Shown here: positions 2,985-5,759 of the stretch, one piece after another
Position numbering within the stretch: the stretch's first letter is position 1
How the letters are laid out: each line of letters begins with the position of its first letter
DNA from: BS750m-G28 sp035527235
GTDB taxonomy: Archaea > Thermoproteota > Bathyarchaeia > TCS64
Direction of reading: 5' to 3'
Length of the DNA stretch: 5,759 nucleotides
NCBI GenBank assembly: GCA_035527235.1
Contig: DATLAV010000050.1
Coordinates: forward strand, 1-5,759
Notes under the pieces: generated by a model
Told to the model about the DNA's origin: nothing
Database searches by the model: none
Seen by the model: the letters and a program-made list of their open reading frames with translations, nothing else
Program-made: the position numbers and the translations under genes

Positions 2985-5711
2985 ATGCAAGTACCACCAG
3001 ATGAATTTAGGCTACCGTTCTTTATCGAGAACGGCTACGTCAGGAAGCTCTGCCCCCACTGCGGACTCCACTACTGGACCCTTGACCCAGACTCCGAAAA
3101 CTGCGGCGACGCGCCCTGCGTCGACTACACGTTCATAGGGAATACGCCGGTCAACAGGCCCTACACCATGTCGGAGATGAGGGAAAAGTTCCTCTCCTTC
3201 TTCGAGGAGCGTGGCCACACCCGGATAAGTCCCTACCCCGTGGTCGCCCGGTGGAGGAGCGACCTCATGGTCACCATCGCCAGCATAATAGACTTCCAGC
3301 CCTATGTCACAGAGGGCATCCTGCCCCCGCCCGCCAACCCCCTCGTGGTCAGCCAGCCCTGTCTGAGGTTCGAGGACATCGACCTCGTCGGGATCACGGC
3401 GGGGAGGCACCTCACCATGTTCGAGATGGGGGGGCACCACGCCTTCAACTACGAGGGAAAACCCCAGATCTACTGGAAGAACGAGACGATCCAGTACCAT
3501 CACGAGCTCCTGGCGGGGGACCTCGGTGTCCCCAACGAGCTCATCACGTACAAGGAGGGGCTCTGGAGCGGCGGAGGCAACGCCGGCTACGACGTGGAGG
3601 GCTGCGTGGGAGGCCTCGAGATCTCCACCCTCGTCTTCATGATGTACCGGGTCATCGGCGACCGCATGGAGCCGATGCCCATCAAGGTCGTGGACACCGG
3701 TTACGGCATCGAGAGGTGGGCGTGGCTCAGCCAGGGCTCCCCGAGCGCTTTTCACTCGATCTACGGCCCCCTGCTCGACAAGGCGGTGAGCTGGGCGGGG
3801 ATCAAGCTGGACAACGGGCTCCTGTCGGAGCTCGCTAAATACTCATACCTCCTGGACCTTGAGAACAAGAGCGAGGAGCGCATGAAGATGGCGAGGCGCA
3901 TCGACATGGATTACGGGGAGCTCATGGCGATCCTCGACCCTGTCGAGGGGATCTACGCTGCCCTGGATCACACAAAGGCTCTCGCCTTCATCCTCAGCGA
4001 GGGCGTGGTTCCCAGCAACGTCAAGGAGGGCTACCTCAACCGGATGCTGCTCCGCAGGGGCTACCGCATGCTGAGGAGGGCCAGCATAGAGGACAGGCTT
4101 GCGGATCTAGTGGACGCCCAGATAGGATTCTGGGGAGACGACTACCCCCAGCTGCTCAGGATGCGCGACGAGATCCTTGAGATGGTCGCCGTCGAGGAGC
4201 GAAAGTACCAGAACACCCTCGTCAGGGGCGCAGGCCTCGTGCAACGCTACCTGAGCAGGCGGAAGGAGGTCCCCCCGGATCAGCTCATAGAGTTCTACGA
4301 CTCCCACGGCCTCACCCCCGAGGACGTCAGCGACGTCGCATCCGAAATGGGGATCCAGGTCAGGATACCCGGGGACTTCTACACCCAGGTATCAACGAGG
4401 CACATGGACGCGAAGCCGTCGACCGAGGTTGAGGAGGACGTGGATCTCGTCGGCAAGGTCGAGGCACTGGAGAAGACCCGCCGTCTCTTCTACGAGGACA
4501 CCTACATGAGGGAGTTCAACGGTAGAGTCGTTGAAGTTATCGATGGAAGATACGTGGTGCTAGATCAGACCGGGTTCTACGCTGAGGGCGGCGGACAGAT
4601 CTCCGACGTCGGGAAGCTCATCGGGAGTTCGGGGACCTACGACGTCGTCAACGTCAAGTCGGTGGAGGGAGTCATACTACACGAGATTAACGGCCCCTTA
4701 CCCAAGAAAGGAGAAGAGCTCCACGGGGTCATCGACTGGGACCGCCGTATGTCCCTCATGAGGGGGCACACGGCGACCCACATAATCCTCGGGGCGGCAC
4801 GCAGGGTGCTGGGCGAGCACGCTTGGCAGGCTGGAGCCAGCAAGACCGTCGAGAGGAGCCGGCTGGACATCAGCCATTACAGCAGGCTCACACGCGAGCA
4901 GCTGGAGAGCATCGAAGAACTCGCCAACCAGGTCGTCCGTGAGGGCAGGCCGGTCTCCTGTATGTTCATGCAGCGGGATCAGGCGGAGTCCAAGTACGGT
5001 TTCAGGCTCTATCAGGGCGGTGTGGTGCCTGGGATGGAGATACGGATCGTTGATATGGGGGATTGGGACGTCGAGGCCTGCGGTGGTACCCACCTCGCCA
5101 ACACGTCCGAGGCCGGCCTCATCAAGATAGTCGGATCCGAGCGGATACAGGACGGCATCGAGAGGCTCATCTACGCGGTCGGACCCTACGCGCTGAAGGA
5201 GGTCCAGAGGCGCGAGGCCATCCTGATGGAGGCCGCGGAGGTGCTAAGATCGCCCTTCGAGAAGGTGAAGGAGACCATCGTCAACAACCTCGAGACCATG
5301 AGAAACCTCAGGCACGAGCTGGATGAGCTGAAGGTAGAGAGTTCGCAGCGGCTCGCCAGGGATCTCCTCTCCAAGGCATCGAGCCTGGATGACGGGGTGA
5401 AGCTCATCCTAGACGCCGTCGACAAGAAGGCTGACCTCCTCATCGAGATCGGTAACGCCCTCAAGAGGCAGGAGGATGCCTTCGTGGCGGTTCTCCACTC
5501 GGGCGTTGAGCCGAGGGTCGTCGTAATCTCGAGCGATGAGGCCGTCAGACTCGGATACGACGCGGGGAAGATGACCCACGAGGTCTCCAAGATCATCGGC
5601 GGCGGCGGCGGCGGCAAACCCCACCTCGGCCAGGGTGGTGGGAGCAGCCTCGAGAAGTTCCTTGAGAACAGGGACCAGATCAGGGCCCTCATAGAGGCTC
5701 AGATGGGCTAG
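2985..5711 (+). CDS. alaS: Alanyl-tRNA synthetase, archaeal type
   Basis: A 908-residue cytosolic class II enzyme that joins alanine to tRNA(Ala) and clears mischarged Ser or Gly. Residues 1-50 are the archaeal N-terminal Cys module (Cys23, Cys26, Cys40, Cys45; typical CGDAPC). The catalytic domain follows, about 60-270: motif 1 region with ERGHTRISPYPVVARW, motif 2 region with QPCLRFEDIDLVG and HLTMFEMGGHHAF, and motif 3 region with VVDTGYGIERWAW. A helical tRNA-recognition domain reaches to about 480, including LNRMLLRRGYRMLRR. The editing domain carries the two zinc-ligand sets His595-x3-His599 (GHTATH) and Cys699-x3-His703 (CGGTH). A coiled coil spans about 735-800, and the C-terminal DHHA1 domain has a Gly-rich loop GGGGGGKPHLGQGGG (872-886). 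All key motifs are present and length is normal for archaea. The ATG at 2985 gives the expected N-terminus; GGAGGGAG lies ten bases upstream. Likely co-transcribed with P1. Confidence 0.98.
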   Translation: MQVPPDEFRLPFFIENGYVRKLCPHCGLHYWTLDPDSENCGDAPCVDYTFIGNTPVNRPYTMSEMREKFLSFFEERGHTRISPYPVVARWRSDLMVTIASIIDFQPYVTEGILPPPANPLVVSQPCLRFEDIDLVGITAGRHLTMFEMGGHHAFNYEGKPQIYWKNETIQYHHELLAGDLGVPNELITYKEGLWSGGGNAGYDVEGCVGGLEISTLVFMMYRVIGDRMEPMPIKVVDTGYGIERWAWLSQGSPSAFHSIYGPLLDKAVSWAGIKLDNGLLSELAKYSYLLDLENKSEERMKMARRIDMDYGELMAILDPVEGIYAALDHTKALAFILSEGVVPSNVKEGYLNRMLLRRGYRMLRRASIEDRLADLVDAQIGFWGDDYPQLLRMRDEILEMVAVEERKYQNTLVRGAGLVQRYLSRRKEVPPDQLIEFYDSHGLTPEDVSDVASEMGIQVRIPGDFYTQVSTRHMDAKPSTEVEEDVDLVGKVEALEKTRRLFYEDTYMREFNGRVVEVIDGRYVVLDQTGFYAEGGGQISDVGKLIGSSGTYDVVNVKSVEGVILHEINGPLPKKGEELHGVIDWDRRMSLMRGHTATHIILGAARRVLGEHAWQAGASKTVERSRLDISHYSRLTREQLESIEELANQVVREGRPVSCMFMQRDQAESKYGFRLYQGGVVPGMEIRIVDMGDWDVEACGGTHLANTSEAGLIKIVGSERIQDGIERLIYAVGPYALKEVQRREAILMEAAEVLRSPFEKVKETIVNNLETMRNLRHELDELKVESSQRLARDLLSKASSLDDGVKLILDAVDKKADLLIEIGNALKRQEDAFVAVLHSGVEPRVVVISSDEAVRLGYDAGKMTHEVSKIIGGGGGGKPHLGQGGGSSLEKFLENRDQIRALIEAQMG

Positions 5712-5726
5712 TCTCATCCGCAACCA

Positions 5727-5731
5727 TTTTT
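5727..5731 (+). terminator. Weak T-run terminator after alaS
   Basis: Five T residues lie 15 bases after the alaS TAG, in an AT-richer stretch that continues with CCTTTATTCC to the window end. There is no clear hairpin. It is a reasonable archaeal U-tract terminator. Alternatively, the AT-rich end could be the promoter of a gene beyond the window. Confidence 0.3.
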
Positions 5732-5759
5732 ACTCATAACCTTTATTCCGTATCCCATC

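Noticed and set aside
3012..3755. 247-codon open frame on the minus strand opposite alaS
   Set aside because: It is a shadow of GC-rich alaS codons. Its product is low-complexity (Val, Asp, Glu, His rich) and matches no family I know.
5598..5615. Six GGC repeats, possible microsatellite
   Set aside because: They encode the conserved Gly-rich loop of the AlaRS C-terminal domain (Gly872-Gly877). At most the exact Gly count may vary.

Overview
This is an archaeal genome fragment. The clearest evidence is a ribosomal stalk protein of archaeal P1 type, with an acidic tail ending in GLSALFG, followed on the same strand by an archaeal-type alanyl-tRNA synthetase with its own N-terminal Cys-rich module. 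Ribosome binding sites of the GGTGA/GGAGG kind and AT-rich TATA-like promoter elements fit this. The protein-coding DNA is GC-rich, mesophile or moderate thermophile in look. A TACK-group archaeon such as Bathyarchaeia would fit, but that is a guess from gene content and protein style; the window cannot settle it.

Layout, left to right. Positions 2-223 (+) are the last 73 codons of a GNAT N-acetyltransferase cut by the window edge. Facing it on the minus strand is a leftward block. In transcription order it holds an acetamidase/formamidase-family amidohydrolase (2532-1606), a small two-Cys-pair zinc-ribbon protein four bases downstream (1601-1308), an AT-rich gap with a promoter and two repeated dyad sites, a 64-residue AbrB/MazE-type DNA-binding protein (1200-1006), and a TauE/SafE-type membrane permease (1006-291). 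The permease is broken: an in-frame TGA lies near its N-terminus, and a deletion with frameshift lies in its middle. The rightward block starts at a divergent promoter near 2553: P1 (rpl12/rpl12p, 2624-2929), then alaS (2985-5711), then 48 bases with a weak T-run terminator.

How the parts relate. P1 and alaS are translation genes probably transcribed together from the promoter upstream of P1, with a T6 tract between them that could let P1 transcripts outnumber alaS. In both genes the ribosome binding site can pair with a pyrimidine tract just upstream. In the P1 leader a second, GNRA-capped hairpin competes for the same bases, giving a possible two-state switch. This is the most interesting unexplained structure in the window. 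The AbrB protein and the permease overlap by one base (TGATG), so they were once a coupled regulator-transporter unit. The two dyads overlapping the AbrB promoter look like operators, probably for AbrB itself. The regulator and its operators look intact although the transporter appears lost. I see no CRISPR, tRNA, rRNA or insertion sequence.
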